Origin: Dactylonectria macrodidyma
Taxonomy: Eukaryota > Ascomycota > Sordariomycetes > Hypocreales > Nectriaceae
Direction of reading: 5' to 3'
NCBI GenBank assembly: GCA_020744425.1
Contig: JAGMUV010000023.1
Coordinates: 1,116,001 to 1,180,000 of the forward strand
Length of the DNA: 64,000 nt
Below, piece after piece: positions 47,125 to 58,270 of this stretch (position 1 is the stretch's first letter; each line of letters opens with the position of its first letter). Position numbers and translations under genes: made by a program. The notes under the pieces were generated by a model, which saw nothing but the letters and a program-made list of their open reading frames with translations, was not told the DNA's origin and made no database searches.

Positions 47125-47955
47125 TCAAATTCTTCCATTGGGGACCGGCTTTGCAAGAACATCGGCAGCGGTTGTTTCCGCAAGGACAGTAGCATACGAG
47201 CCAAACTGTACATGAACAGTCCGCTGTGGCTTAGGATCCCAGCAGAAAAATCGCCCAGCGGAACGCATCGCCTCTAGATCCACCACAATGAATGATTCAA
47301 CGGGCATGATGGTCTCAGTCCAGAACAAGAGGTAGAGACTGTCCCGTAGCTTCAACATCTTGCACGGCTCCGCATCAGCGAGACCCTTTTCGGTGCCGCT
47401 GAGACAGTGCCAGAGGAAGGTTCCTTTGTTTAAATAGACGTGCTCGTAGGCGTCGCGAGGGGTGTATCGGTACAAAACGTGCTTGCCGATGAGCTCCTCG
47501 GTGGGTTGGTAAGGATCGACGGCGCCACGCTGGTCCTCGATGGCGTTGAAGAACTTGGTCCATGTTCTGCGCTCCTTGCCTTGGTCGCTGAAGCCCGAAA
47601 CGCCCACGACTGCTTGGCCCGTGATGACGTCAAGGACCAGGCTGACCTGTTCATTATAATCGGGCTTGTAGAAATCCACGAAAAAAATGTCCGACCGCAC
47701 TTCGTAAGCCTTGTACTGGGCATTCCCAGACAACCCGGTTTGGTCTCCCCCTTCGAGCACCTTCCAGTCAAGGGTTTCCCCATCGACAAAGTGATGGGAA
47801 ATTTTAAAGCCGTTGTCAAAAAAGTGCTGGAACCTTTTGCCATGGAGCATGGAAGATTGGGGCATCAAGTGTTCGCTATACCCAGCAGCGAGCTCCTCGA
47901 GGGTGGGCCAGTTTGAGACGGGAACAAAGCCAGGTGTTTCAGTTGGAGTGGCCAT
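47125..47955 (-). CDS. MoaF-like protein
   Basis: Intronless, 276 residues, ATG at 47955 (MATPTETPGFVPVSNWPTLE). The sequence fits the MoaF family: an N-terminal half with HFFDNGFKISHHFVDGETLD and YEVRSDIFFVDFYKP, then SLVLDVITGQAVVGVSGF, and a C-terminal half with GKHVLYRYTPRDAYEHVYLN, CKMLKLRDSLYLLFWTETIM and VQFGSYATVLAE. Both MoaF halves (calycin/lipocalin-like barrels) are present. MoaF was named in bacteria for a molybdenum-cofactor locus, but fungal members have no proven role and occur widely near small-molecule genes. No signal peptide or membrane segment. It lies between the permease and a transposon remnant, all on the minus strand. Confidence 0.8.
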   Translation of the reverse strand: MATPTETPGFVPVSNWPTLEELAAGYSEHLMPQSSMLHGKRFQHFFDNGFKISHHFVDGETLDWKVLEGGDQTGLSGNAQYKAYEVRSDIFFVDFYKPDYNEQVSLVLDVITGQAVVGVSGFSDQGKERRTWTKFFNAIEDQRGAVDPYQPTEELIGKHVLYRYTPRDAYEHVYLNKGTFLWHCLSGTEKGLADAEPCKMLKLRDSLYLLFWTETIMPVESFIVVDLEAMRSAGRFFCWDPKPQRTVHVQFGSYATVLAETTAADVLAKPVPNGRI

Positions 47956-48521
47956 TGTAAAGAGTTGAGAATAAGATAAACTGCTAGAATCTGGAAACAG
48001 AAGTGGTAATTCTTTTCATACATCGAGATCAAGATAACTCGTCCCCCTTTATATATTACAAAACTGCGCCAAGCGTTTCTCACGACGTCCCCTCCTATCT
48101 GTCCAGTCTGGGACTTAAACTGCTGCGGCTCGGGTTATTTTCCTGAAACTAGTTTAGCGCCCAGCGTCGGAAATTCGGAGTCTTAGCTGGCAGCGGATTA
48201 GAAGGTAAGCTGCTTACTAACTTCATCCTCAGCTCAGTTTTTGAAACTCTTCTTGTTTTTTAGTAAGCCATATTATTTAATATATGGCAACGTAGTGTGC
48301 ATTTACTAGGCTAGGGTTCATTTATGTAAGCTAGTTACATGCCCTTGGGTCCTTGACTCAAGGTCACCACATCCCGCCTGGCAGCTCGGTCCTTCCAATC
48401 CTGTCCATATTAGTTAATTCATATCACAGGCTGGACCTGGGGTAAAGATCCACTATAGTAATTGCAGAAGCGCCACGCCGAACGTACTACAATCTCGAAA
48501 CACAGCCCTTCCGACGCTCAG
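47956..48521. other. intergenic, MoaF-like promoter side
   Basis: 566 bp with no recognised gene. It contains the presumed promoter of the MoaF-like gene (TATATA near 48051 on either strand) and ends at the solo LTR. Confidence 0.4.
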
Positions 48522-48882
48522 TGTCACGGCGTGGCCGCGACCTGCATCAGGTCCCAGGAGGCGCCCCACATTTTCTTTGCACCTAGGAATGGGAGACCGT
48601 TTAATCCGGCCTTAATCACTTCGTAATCGCTCCTGATTACCAGCAATTACGATTACTATAATAGTGATCACCCCGGATCACTAGGATATATATATATACT
48701 CATTAAGCACTTTCATAAATAGATAGCTCGACAGCTATTAATATAACTTAGTTATATTGAATCTACTATTCTACCACTACTAGATGTGACCTACATTACT
48801 TACCTTAACGTCCTAATCTATTAGATCATATATACCACATCATGTGCCTACCTATAGCCCTCGGATAAGCCCAGCCGTCACA
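48522..48882. repeat. solo gypsy-type LTR
   Basis: 361 bp from TGTCACGGC to GCCGTCACA (perfect 9-bp inverted ends except one base). The centre resembles the 388-bp gypsy LTRs at 30269 and 39989: shared stretches such as CATTAAGCACTTTCATAAA-like, AGCTATTAATA and TTATATT.AATCTACTATTC. It is far less RIP-affected. No internal gypsy sequence flanks it and no target duplication was found. Confidence 0.7.
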
Positions 48883-49164
48883 GTTGTTAGCAAGTAAGGT
48901 AAGTGGAATACCTCTCGATCTTATCTGTCTAGATGTTATCGTACTTAAAAAGCTGGCAATAACTAGGCTTATTAAAAAGATTAGAAAATCTACTTTAATT
49001 CTTAATTAGTTATATCTCCTCTATAGTATTTTATCGGATCCTGAATACTCTTTTCTTCGCTTTTAAGAAGAGGTTAGAAGATGTAAAGAAGATAAATCAA
49101 AATCAAAATCAACGTTCCTACTATTATATCAATAGTTTCAGAGTCCGGGTGCCTCCCTTGAACA

Positions 49165-51215
49165 TTACATGCACAGCCTAGGATGAAAGACAAGACAAAA
49201 TAATATGATCTTCTGTCTGGTCTTGGTGGGCGTCTCTGGCTCTGACATTGCCTTGCCCCTTTCTTCCCTGTTTGGCGGACCTTCTAACACTGTCTCATCC
49301 TTTGGGGACAGGTCCGTCTCACCAGATGGACTCTGGAGCTCTGTTTGGTGGCCTTGGCTTGTAGTTTTGGTTTCGGTTCTAGGCCGTACTGGAGAGTCGC
49401 CGGTTTGGGCTGACTCGCTTGGCTCTACAGCAATAGCTCTAAGTTCGCATACCGCTTGGGGATCCGCTTGTGCTGCGCCTTGAATTGGAATGGCAGTGTC
49501 AGACCTGGGCGAAACTGGCTGATAGGGCATTTTCCCCGGGTATATGACATATTCGAATGGTTCGCGGGGCCCCTTTGCTCCCGTGATTGCAGTTGAGGTA
49601 GTAGTGTCTTTCGGTTCCGCAATCTTTTTGGATTCAAGTCCCTCCTCCCGTCCATGTGGCTTGGTCGCCAAGGGAATCTCGGCCGTTTCCTGGATGGGTG
49701 ATGACGGCTTGGAGTTGTTGGCGGGGGAAACCTAGGGAGGTGGAATTGTTGGCTTTTCATGCTGTTCTCCATCGCCGACTGGTTCTCGCTCAATGGCATC
49801 AAGACAAGACCGCGCGACCTGAGATAGCTGGGGTTCGCTCCTTTGGGGATGATCCGTGTCTGATGGTCGAGGGCCAGACTTCTCGGTCAAGGAGTATGCA
49901 AAACCTGGTCTTTGTTGACGCTGGTCGTCGTGATAATGACCAAAGGAGCTGTTGTAGAACGATCCTCTGCCAAAGGACCTATTTCTAGATAACTCGTCCT
50001 CACAGATTCCGTAATCAAAGCTCGCTGAACCAGCGGTCTGAGACAGAATCAGGTTCGGTCCTGACAGAACCTCTGTCGAATTGCCGATGACCGTAGTCTT
50101 GGCGGCCATCGGGCCAGTGATGTTCTTCGACAGAGTCATTGCCCAGTGGTTCTTCGCAACCCCGTTGCGCGAGGTACCAGCGCTGGAGGATTCCCTGATA
50201 TAATACTCCACTGGGTCGGGGAGATATCTATCGTCTCGGAAATAGTGGTGGAACCAGCGGGAGTCGTTCCAATGCCAGCCATAACTATCGTCCTTGTGGT
50301 AACCTCCCCCACAGCCCATGCATACCGTCGGAGTTCCCTGGACATTTGGAACACCACCATTCTGAGCCTCGGCGGCGATCTTTTTGGAAGTTGAAGTCTG
50401 GGGAGGTGTCGGGACTGTGCCCGACTGTTCAACGCTCTTCCCTAATGCGGATAAATCCTGGTAATGTAAAGGCAAGGAGCGAGGAGCATCTTGGGGGGGC
50501 GTGTGTCTTGACCTTGGCGCCTGCAACTGTTCCAACTTCTCGCCCTGCCAGCGTATCGTTTCAGTCTGACTCTTGATGGTTTCCTTTATCAGTTCCCTAT
50601 AAGAGCCCTGTATTAGAATGGCTGCCGCGTACTGTCGTTGGCTTTCGGCTCGTCACTCACATGTCATCTTTCAGCTCTTTCGTCTCTGCCTGTGAGCTGA
50701 GCGGGTTCTTCTGGCTCTCTTGCAACAGCAGTTTTAATAGTTCGAACTAAGCGACGGCAAGGATTAGACTGAGAGTGCTCTTAATACTCTCCATCCTGGT
50801 AACCAGCCTACTAAAGTAATCCTTCTAGAGTAGCCATTTTATAGCTGTATATAGCCTAATCCTGCGCTTCTCATTTGCCTTTACCTAGTGGAGAGCAGAC
50901 TTTAAGTATTTAAAGAGGCTATTAGCTTCAGCTCGGATCCCGACGAGGATACGATTAGATGAGAGGTAGATGAGTACGGGGAATTTTTTATGCTCTCTGT
51001 TGTGGTGGCGGAGCGAGATGATAAGGTACTTAACTGTCTGCATTAAGGCAAGGGCGCAGGTGGAGAAGGATTCCATTTCCTGTGTTGCGACGCTGACGTC
51101 TTAGGATATCTTATATAGTTCTGTTGCGAAAGTCTTTTTGTATTCGACGAGTTGGGCGAGGGCGATAATTTCAAGGCCACTTGTTGCTAGAACTTAGATG
51201 CAGATGAACATAGCA
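49165..51215 (-). pseudogene. fungal STAND-type N-terminal-domain protein, broken
   Basis: One minus-strand frame from about 51215 to 49165 with a 64-bp intron (50660-50597, GTGAGT..ATAG). The N-terminal part gives SGLEIIALAQLVEYKKTFA, then MESFSTCALALMQTVKYLII, LFKYLKSALH and RLVTRMESIKSTLSLILAVA, a helical region like the fungal N-terminal domain that precedes STAND or prion-like modules. Four stops (TAG/TAA at Gln positions) lie in this half. The exon after the intron begins ELIKETIKSQTETIRWQGEK (coiled coil) and continues with a low-complexity region containing VCMGCGGGYHKDDSYGWHW. A single TAG at 49734-49732 (after PTIPPP) interrupts the tail; the frame then continues to 49165. No NTPase domain is seen. 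Confidence 0.65.
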
Positions 51216-52457
51216 GAGGACACAAGCGGTGCTAAGACGCACCAGGCTGCCTTTATAGTGCTAAGGAAACCCCCAATAGCGAACTGGTGTCAGCCTCACG
51301 GCTTAGAAACTGCCTAAAGATAGCATATAGAACAGCTGGTCATTGGATGGTTTCGAGAAGGCCCATTTTGAAAGCTTCCCGTTTAGAAACTAGCGCGCAG
51401 GAAGGGCTGAAAATACCACCTTTTGTCGAATGGGTAGGCTGAGTCGATACGAGGGGCAAGCCAATAATATGCAAGCCACTTGATACCAGACTTGCCTATC
51501 CCCAGAGCTCAGACAGGGCGCTCTAAGAATGTGGCTATCCTTGACTTAACAATGTCTCTATGGTGAACAAGATCCCTTACATAGTCAACTGATGTCTCTT
51601 CAGCTACGAATATGCTTGAATACAGGTGCCAATCCTGTGGTGCCTGTGGTGGGAACCTGATGCTCACATTGCCCCGTACAACAATTCCTCCTTTTCAAAC
51701 GCTAAGTATGATGGATAGCATATGTTTGTGCCAGCTCACCCTGTCAATGACACAGCAAATCTTTGTGATTTTTCCAGAAATAATGGCCTGACACTTGGGG
51801 TGGTGCTGAACCCTCTGAGTATCTCCGACGCGAACCTATAGATCCTGGGATGTTGTTTCTCTGGGATAAAGGAGGTAAATGGAATTTCAACGCGAGATTG
51901 TCGAATATTGTCGGAAAGCTAGCGTGGCATTCAAATGACCCGATCGTGTGTATTCCGTGTGTGCGGCCGGGGGTTCTCCCAGCCTTGCCTCCTAAGTGTG
52001 CATATCAAGACTAAAGTAGGGCCTGAGGCATCTACAGATGAACCACGTAAACATTAAATTCAGACTTGGAGTTCATTATCGCATCATTAAACCATAGTGC
52101 GGAGTTAAGCGCCAGTAACTGCGATAAAATCTGCATAGTGCATACACATATGTGCGGAGTTATTACTCTCAAGGCCCAGATGCACTAGGGGGTGCTAGCA
52201 AGGGAGTTCAACATTCCGACGGAGCCTCGGCAGAAACTTGATCGGACGTCGGTGTAATTAATAACCAGCACGGAAATAAGCGATCCCCTGGCATGTCCCT
52301 CGAGACTCAAATTGTACACTGCCTCTTTTTATAAAAGGCCGAGCTTTGTGACGTTTAGAGGTTAGGAACGCTTTCGCTAGACATCTATTTTCAATTTCGA
52401 ACTCGTCAGCGATCTTAGAAGCGAGCTGTGCCAAAACACAACTCATCACAATCCACT
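51216..52457. other. intergenic, nothing recognised
   Basis: About 1.24 kb between divergently transcribed genes. Composition is ordinary. I found no gene, repeat or RNA. The right part should hold the promoter of the OYE-type gene. Confidence 0.4.
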
Positions 52458-53922
52458 ATGACAGTGTCGAAATTGCACCTCGCACAGCCACTCACGCTCA
52501 AATGTGGCCTCACATTACCGAATCGCCTTGTCAAGGCGGCAATGGCCGAGAACATGGCCGATAAGCTCGGTCTTCCAACCAAAGGCTTGTTGTCCTCGTA
52601 TGAGCAGTGGGCTGATGGAGAATGGGGCATGATTATCACAGGTTTGTAGATGAACAAATACCATAAAAACCAACTCCTACTGACCAGCGACATTCTAGGG
52701 AACGTCCAAGTGGACCTGAGATATCTCGGCGGACCATCTGACGTTGCATTTAATGGCACAATTGGGCATAATAAACAGCTCGAGGCATGGAAGCCTTGGG
52801 CTGCTACATGTCGTCGCAACGGCACTCCTACCATTGTCCAGATCAATCACCCTGGAAGACAGTCTCCAGTTGGGGCTGGAACGCGTGGTTTCTTTGAGAA
52901 GAGCATTGCTCCTAGTGCTATCCCCATGGACTTCGGCGGGGGATTCCTCGCTTGCGCATTCAGCCACATGATCTTTGGAACACCCAAGGAAATGTCCACC
53001 CAGGAGATCAAGCACGTTATCTCTCGGTTTGTAGATACTGCCCATCTGTCAGCAGAAGCAGGCTTCTCGGGAGCCGAATTACATGCTGCCCACGGGTACT
53101 TGCTGGCACAGTTCCTATCGAACAAGTCGAACAAGCGAACAGACGAATATGGTGGATCTCCAGCAGCCCGAACGAAAATTGTTTTGGACATCATCAGTGG
53201 GATCCGCGCTGTTGTCCCAAAAAGCTTTTGCCTTGGCATTAAGCTCAATTCGGTTGATCATCAATCCCCAACCGAGTTTAGTGATTGCATGGAACAGCTG
53301 AAGCTCATCACCGCCGCCGGAGTGGATTTCGTGGAAGTCAGTGGCGGAACCTACGAAAAACCAACAGTACGTCGTCTCCATTTTTGTGTCATTACTTCTA
53401 ACCAAAGAAAATATCTTGTGTTCTTTCTGGTTTGCTGACCAAGGCAGATGATGCTGGGTGTGACCGACATGAAAAACGAGAAATCAACTCGGACAAAAGC
53501 ACGTGAAGCATTTTTCCTAGACTTCGCGGCTGCAGTTCGAAAAGAGATCCCCGATGTTCCCTTGATGGTGACGGGCGGCTTTCGTTCTCGACAAGGCATA
53601 GATGCCGCTATTGAAAACGGCGGATGCGAAATGGCTGGCATCGCTAGACCATCCGTTTTGAATCCTAAGCTACCTAAAAATGTTGTTCTGAGTCCGAAAA
53701 CACAGGACCAGGAGGCGAAGTTGTACGCTCGGAGAATTCGTCAAACTTGGTTCGCTAGATTTGTTGGCGCGCAAGCAATCGGTGCTAGCGCTGAAACAGT
53801 GAGATTTTTCATTTTATTTTATCGCAAATCCCTTTCGTTTTCCGGGCCAAAGGTTGATGATTTGCTAATGAAATTCGCAGTCTTGGTACGGTGAACAGAT
53901 TCGGAAAATGGCGAGATCTTAG
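52458..53922 (+). CDS. NADH:flavin oxidoreductase / Old Yellow Enzyme family protein
   Basis: Four exons: 52458-52641, 52699-53366, 53448-53798 and 53881-53922; 414 residues. Introns of 57, 81 and 82 bp with GT..AG ends. Start [17 protein letters not shown]; the N-terminal [16 protein letters not shown] fits the FMN-binding barrel start. Further motifs: [33 protein letters not shown] (substrate-binding His pair HAAH), [10 protein letters not shown], and [18 protein letters not shown] plus MAGIARP (FMN phosphate site). The tiny last exon gives [13 protein letters not shown]. These enzymes use FMN and NAD(P)H to reduce activated alkenes, nitrate esters or quinones in the cytosol. It is followed by an SDR and an MDR reductase, so a small redox group is plausible. 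Confidence 0.93.
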
Positions 53923-54757
53923 GTTATTTTACGGAAGGCAAGACGGTCATTGGAAGCATCATCAACTGAGAGGATGACTCTTGATGTGTTATTTTTTGAA
54001 TGATAGACGTGACGGTTGTACCTATACTGTTTGATGGGGCCTAAGCTCAGCAATTGATCGCAATCCTAGCACGCCGTTTCGAGTTGAACTAATTTACTTG
54101 CCCAACGTGTTGTATGGAAAAAAAAAAAAAATTTTTAATAAACCCGATATAGCACATAATTCCGTTTTTCTATCGAGCACGTTCACTACATAGAGTCAGA
54201 TGGTTTGATAAGCCGTCGGTGTACCAGTATTGTTTGCTACATTGCCATCGACCGTCCGATCTTGTATCCTATTCGAACGGAAGTGTCCTTTTTGAAGGCA
54301 ACACCTGAGTCGCGAGCAGGGAATCAGCGAACCAATAGGTAATTACCGAAGTACAGGTACATCCGTAGTCAATGGATGTAGGCAGCCATGATGCACTCGA
54401 ATCGTACAATCTAAGCCGCCCCGTGGACCTAATCTATAATTAAACATCTCTTGTCTATACATTCCTCAGTTCCGGAGGTATACTATAATGTGCATTAAGT
54501 TTTCGAGCACGTGCCTATTCATTGTCTCTGCCACGAAAGGGGCTTGTCGCGTGGGGTGAGTGCGAAGGTATTCCCATACAACACTCAAGAGGGATGAATG
54601 CCACTCTCACATGGACGTTACGTGGTGGTTTTTGTTTTCGGCTCCGCTTAATATTAACTCCAAATTGGATCCAGACATCTATAATAACTAACTATACAGG
54701 GATCTGCAAATATTCCATAACATGAACGTCTACAGAGCATCTTTGCCATATGGGAAT
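53923..54757. other. intergenic, nothing recognised
   Basis: 835 bp between convergent genes (OYE-type on plus, SDR on minus). An A/T run lies at about 54118-54140. No gene or repeat was recognised; both 3' ends probably terminate here. Confidence 0.4.
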
Positions 54758-55690
54758 TCACAGCTCGATATGGTCTTGAAGCTCCTTCGAAGTCCAACTC
54801 CACAACTTCTGTCGCTGTTCCTCGTTCTCGCTCAGCTTTGACCCTTTACCAGTCACCCCAACCGGGTAGTAGAAGACACCACTCTTCGCTTCAGCACTAG
54901 TTGCTGCCCAAAGCTGGTTCAAAGCACCTTTGTCAACAGTTACAGAAGCCGCTTTCAAGCCCAGTGCAATGCCCTTACGAACAAGTCCGGGATAGCTGTC
55001 GAGCAACGGCCCGGTGAGATTTGTTAGGACAATGCCAGGATGCATACTGATGCACTTCAGCTCCCTGTGTCTCTCGGCAAAGGCAGCGGCGTAGTGGATG
55101 TTTGCAACTTTAGAAATACCATAGCGGTGCCTAGTTGCGATGTCGGGCATAGTAGTCTTCAGATCTTCGAGCTGATAGGTGTTTTTAGGTGCGGAATCCG
55201 ACAGATTCGACGAGAGGAAAATGACGCGTACGTCATGGTTGATAGTAGCGGTATGCTTCAACGTTGGAAGCAGGAGTTGGGTAAAGAGAGCAGGGCCCAT
55301 GTGGTTGGTTCCAAACTGAATCTCATACCCTTCTTCCGTGAGGCCTTCTGGTGTCATCATGATCCCAGCATTGTTGATAAGGATATCGAGCCGATCGGAT
55401 GCTTGGCGAAAGGTCCGGGCTGCAGCTTTAATGCTGTCGAACGAGGCGAGGTCCAGGCTAAGAAATGTGATCGGTGGGGCTTTGGGATTCAGTTCGTTGA
55501 GTTTCTTGACAGCTTCCTCTCCCTTTGCTTGAGATCGCGCCGCGAGATAGATGTGTGCCGGGCTGTGTTTTGACAGCTGCCGGATAGTCTCGAATCCTAG
55601 GCCAGCATTGCCTCCGGTTACGAGGACAACCTTCCCGGAGAGGTCAGGGATGTCCTTATCGGGGTTAAACAAGACGCCGGAGCAAGACAT
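54758..55690 (-). CDS. short-chain dehydrogenase/reductase (SDR)
   Basis: Intronless, 310 residues, ATG at 55690 (MSCSGVLFNPDKDIPDLSGK). Rossmann-fold signature TGGNAGLG (about residues 25-32), INNAGIM, a catalytic Ser in IFLSSNLSDSAP, and the YGISK active-site motif (Tyr and Lys both present). The CISMHPGIVLTNL segment after it is typical of retinol-dehydrogenase/WW-oxidoreductase-like SDRs. It would oxidise or reduce an alcohol/carbonyl with NAD(P)(H). TATATA at 55793-55798 lies about 100 bp upstream of the ATG, and CCTCCGTT at 55806-55813 recurs upstream of the MDR gene. Confidence 0.93.
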   Translation of the reverse strand: MSCSGVLFNPDKDIPDLSGKVVLVTGGNAGLGFETIRQLSKHSPAHIYLAARSQAKGEEAVKKLNELNPKAPPITFLSLDLASFDSIKAAARTFRQASDRLDILINNAGIMMTPEGLTEEGYEIQFGTNHMGPALFTQLLLPTLKHTATINHDVRVIFLSSNLSDSAPKNTYQLEDLKTTMPDIATRHRYGISKVANIHYAAAFAERHRELKCISMHPGIVLTNLTGPLLDSYPGLVRKGIALGLKAASVTVDKGALNQLWAATSAEAKSGVFYYPVGVTGKGSKLSENEEQRQKLWSWTSKELQDHIEL

Positions 55691-56693
55691 GTTGTGCAGG
55701 AGTGGGTAAAAATAAGATTTCGTGATGTACTTGGGGGTAGAACGGAGGTTTGGTGCGAGAGATAGATTACGACGAGGTGCACAAGCTACTTCTATATATG
55801 TTTTTCCTCCGTTAAAATAAAAAAGAGGATTGACGCAAACGCAGTATTATACCTAACTACCGGCCCTCCCTGCGCCGGCTGCTGGAAAAATCGAAGAAAA
55901 TGTCAACAGTGACGTATTCGCTGCAGATACACTCTGGCACAAAGTTAAGCCGACGGCCTAACACAAGGGCTCTCCTGCTCCGCGCCAAAACTCATCAAAC
56001 CCAGAGTGGCAAGGAGAAAGCGGACGGTTGAGAGCCCCGAACAGTCTCGAATGGAGCTGAGGACTAGGTTATCGGTCCGGCCGTGAACCTTAGTGCACGG
56101 AAATAAGGGTCGTGAAGTCCGTCCACCGACATATCGCGCCCCAGCCGGGGCTCGAGTGGGCTTGAATGAGTGTGGAGTGACTTAAGTTAGGGTTGGCTAA
56201 TCCCAATTCATTCAAGTCCGAGGACCCCACGATCGAGATTGGGCACAGCTTACATGGTGCTTTGTCCTTGTTGTTGGATACCGTACGATTAATTCGATGA
56301 CAGGGATAGGGTTGAATATAGAGTGGATTCTAACTCTGATGACTGGTTGATTGCATTGATGTGGAGAGCCTCTGTCAGGTTCTGGGGGTGAAGATGCGAG
56401 CTGCCTTGTTTAACTTCTCCACTGGGAACCTGGTCTTGTGGGCAGAACTTAAAGAACCTACTTGTGCCGGCAACCTTCGTACATATTATTAAGCCTATTA
56501 TACTATTGTTTTAGATATTACTTCTTTAGTTTATTTTTAATTATTCAACTTCTAGCACCTCTCTAAGTACATACTACTAAGGACCTTGATTTAAATAAAA
56601 ACTAAATATATTTAAGATAAATTATTTAAAACAAAAACCTGAATAACTTTATTTCTTAGTATGCCACTGTAACTTATTAATACAACATTTCTT
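55691..56693. other. intergenic with SDR promoter and repeat remnant
   Basis: The first 150 bp are the SDR promoter. 55850-56460 has no recognised feature. About 56470-56660 is AT-rich; at 56547-56594 it matches, with C-to-T/G-to-A differences, the right end of the 1.06-kb insertion at 24387-24435, so it is a decayed fragment of that repeat or a shared part of a larger one. Confidence 0.5.
55806..55813 (-). promoter_or_regulatory. CCTCCGTT word upstream of SDR
   Basis: AACGGAGG on the coding strand, 116 bp upstream of the SDR ATG. The same word lies 130 bp upstream of the MDR gene (57846-57853), and a third copy in the other direction is at 55741-55748. CGG-containing words are typical of Zn2Cys6 sites, so a shared regulator is possible. 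Confidence 0.3.
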
Positions 56694-57716
56694 TTAAACC
56701 TGTACTACCAATTTCAGTCCTGACACTCCTTTTCTCATCCTATTAACTGTAACTTCCACATACTCCAAACCATGTCCAACAATTTCTGGCTTTGGCATTG
56801 GTATAAATCTCTTCTTTTCCAAGGCTTCTGGCAAATACTGGTGAAAGATAACTTTACCAGTGGCAGAGTTCTGAAGGCCAAAACACCATGCTGCGCTCCC
56901 CTTTATACCTAAGGGTAACCCCGTGGGGAAAGATCCTTCCAAGGGTCGAACGCTAGTAATGAAACCGCCTCCAACCCGGTTTAAAATCTCCACGCATGGC
57001 TTGAGGCTGACAGGAAGTCCGACGCAGTCAAAGCAGCGAGGGGTGTGTGTGCCTTGCATCTCGCGCACGATATCTTCAATAACAGTTGAACTGTGGTAGT
57101 CAAACACAACTCTGGCACCAAGCCCCTTAACAAGTTTGAAGTTGTGTTTCGATGCTGTTGCGATGACGTCTAGCCCCGATGCTACCGCTAGCTGGACTGC
57201 GGAACAGCCAATTGACGAGCTCCCGCCCCAGACCAGAATCTTCCCGCCAGTCGGTGTGGGGATGAGTCTAGGAAGAGAAACTCTCAGTGCATCCTCGCTG
57301 TACAATCCAGAAGCTGCTGTTCCAACTGACATTGGAATCACGGCTGCATCCGACATCGGTATACCCTCCCGTAGTTGGACTAGAAACTTGGCATCGATGG
57401 ATGTATACAGTTGGAACCCCGCTCCATCAAGACACCCAGTTAGATATGACGTAGAAAGTCCCGCAACCTTTTGCCCTTTGCGGAAACCAGTTACGCCGTC
57501 GCCGATTTCGTAGATCTCACCAGCGACATCGCTGCCAAGGATAGTAGGCCAGGATTTCACTTGAGCGCCACTATCGTGAACAAGATAATCCGCTGGGTTA
57601 ATAGCCAACGCGAAGTTTTTGACCACAACGAAACCTGGTAAAGCTTGAGGCATCGGTGCGTGATTAACGATGATAGGGCCTGCCTTGGCAGTAGAGTAGG
57701 CGGCTTGATTGTCCAT
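56694..57716 (-). CDS. zinc-less MDR alcohol dehydrogenase / trans-enoyl reductase-like
   Basis: Intronless, 340 residues, ATG at 57716 (MDNQAAYSTAKAGPIIVNHA). Medium-chain dehydrogenase fold: ALAINPADYL, TILGSDVAGEIYEIG, FRKGQKVAG in the catalytic half; cofactor motif WGGSSSIGCSAVQLA, then GLDVIATASKHNFKLVKGLG in the Rossmann half. The Cys/His zinc ligands of classical ADHs are missing, as in the fungal enoyl reductase-like group (stand-alone ER partners of polyketide synthases are members, as are many of unknown role). NADPH use is likely from GGSSSIG. No polyketide synthase is in the window. TATAAA lies at 57858-57853, about 140 bp upstream of the ATG. Confidence 0.9.
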   Translation of the reverse strand: MDNQAAYSTAKAGPIIVNHAPMPQALPGFVVVKNFALAINPADYLVHDSGAQVKSWPTILGSDVAGEIYEIGDGVTGFRKGQKVAGLSTSYLTGCLDGAGFQLYTSIDAKFLVQLREGIPMSDAAVIPMSVGTAASGLYSEDALRVSLPRLIPTPTGGKILVWGGSSSIGCSAVQLAVASGLDVIATASKHNFKLVKGLGARVVFDYHSSTVIEDIVREMQGTHTPRCFDCVGLPVSLKPCVEILNRVGGGFITSVRPLEGSFPTGLPLGIKGSAAWCFGLQNSATGKVIFHQYLPEALEKKRFIPMPKPEIVGHGLEYVEVTVNRMRKGVSGLKLVVQV

Positions 57717-57845
57717 TTCGTAGGTGGAAAAGGATCAGGTAAGAGAAAATTCGTGACAGTTGAGAGAAACACTCGCAGTGATATAGCGAAGATTGACCGT
57801 GGAAGATAACCCAGTACACTTCATGCTCTGCTAATATAGGCTACA

Positions 57846-57853
57846 CCTCCGTT
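57846..57853 (-). promoter_or_regulatory. CCTCCGTT word upstream of MDR gene
   Basis: AACGGAGG on the coding strand, 130 bp before the ATG and next to the TATAAA box. It matches the word in the SDR promoter in sequence, orientation and distance. Confidence 0.3.
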
Positions 57854-58270
57854 TTATATTCAAGTGTCAGTTACATGTTGCGGACTTATGAGTGTCTGTG
57901 CAACGGAACGATTTTTCAGAAAGCGGAACTCCGCCTTCATATCACGCTCGGGAATAATGCGAAAATTCGCGGGCATGTCTGGACCCGCAGTAGTAACCAA
58001 AACTATGCCCAGGGCCACGTCCTAGTAACTGTACGGGGAATTGATTACACCCGAGCCCGAGATTGCATGGCTGTTCCTGCGGAGCGGAGTTATTTACCAG
58101 TACCCTTGAATAAAACGATGGGGCCACAATGTTGCATCTGATAGGAAGGGTGCATTGTGATGTGAATAGAAGCTCTTGATTTCTATCTAACTGAGGGCTC
58201 GCGGCAGACCTATTTGTAGGTTGCCCTCATAGCTATGATAAGGTTCTCGGTAGACCGGATCCCAAGGGAT

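Noticed and set aside
47440..47916. 158-codon plus-strand ORF opposite the MoaF-like gene
   Set aside because: It is a shadow of the MoaF-like coding strand with no family signal of its own.
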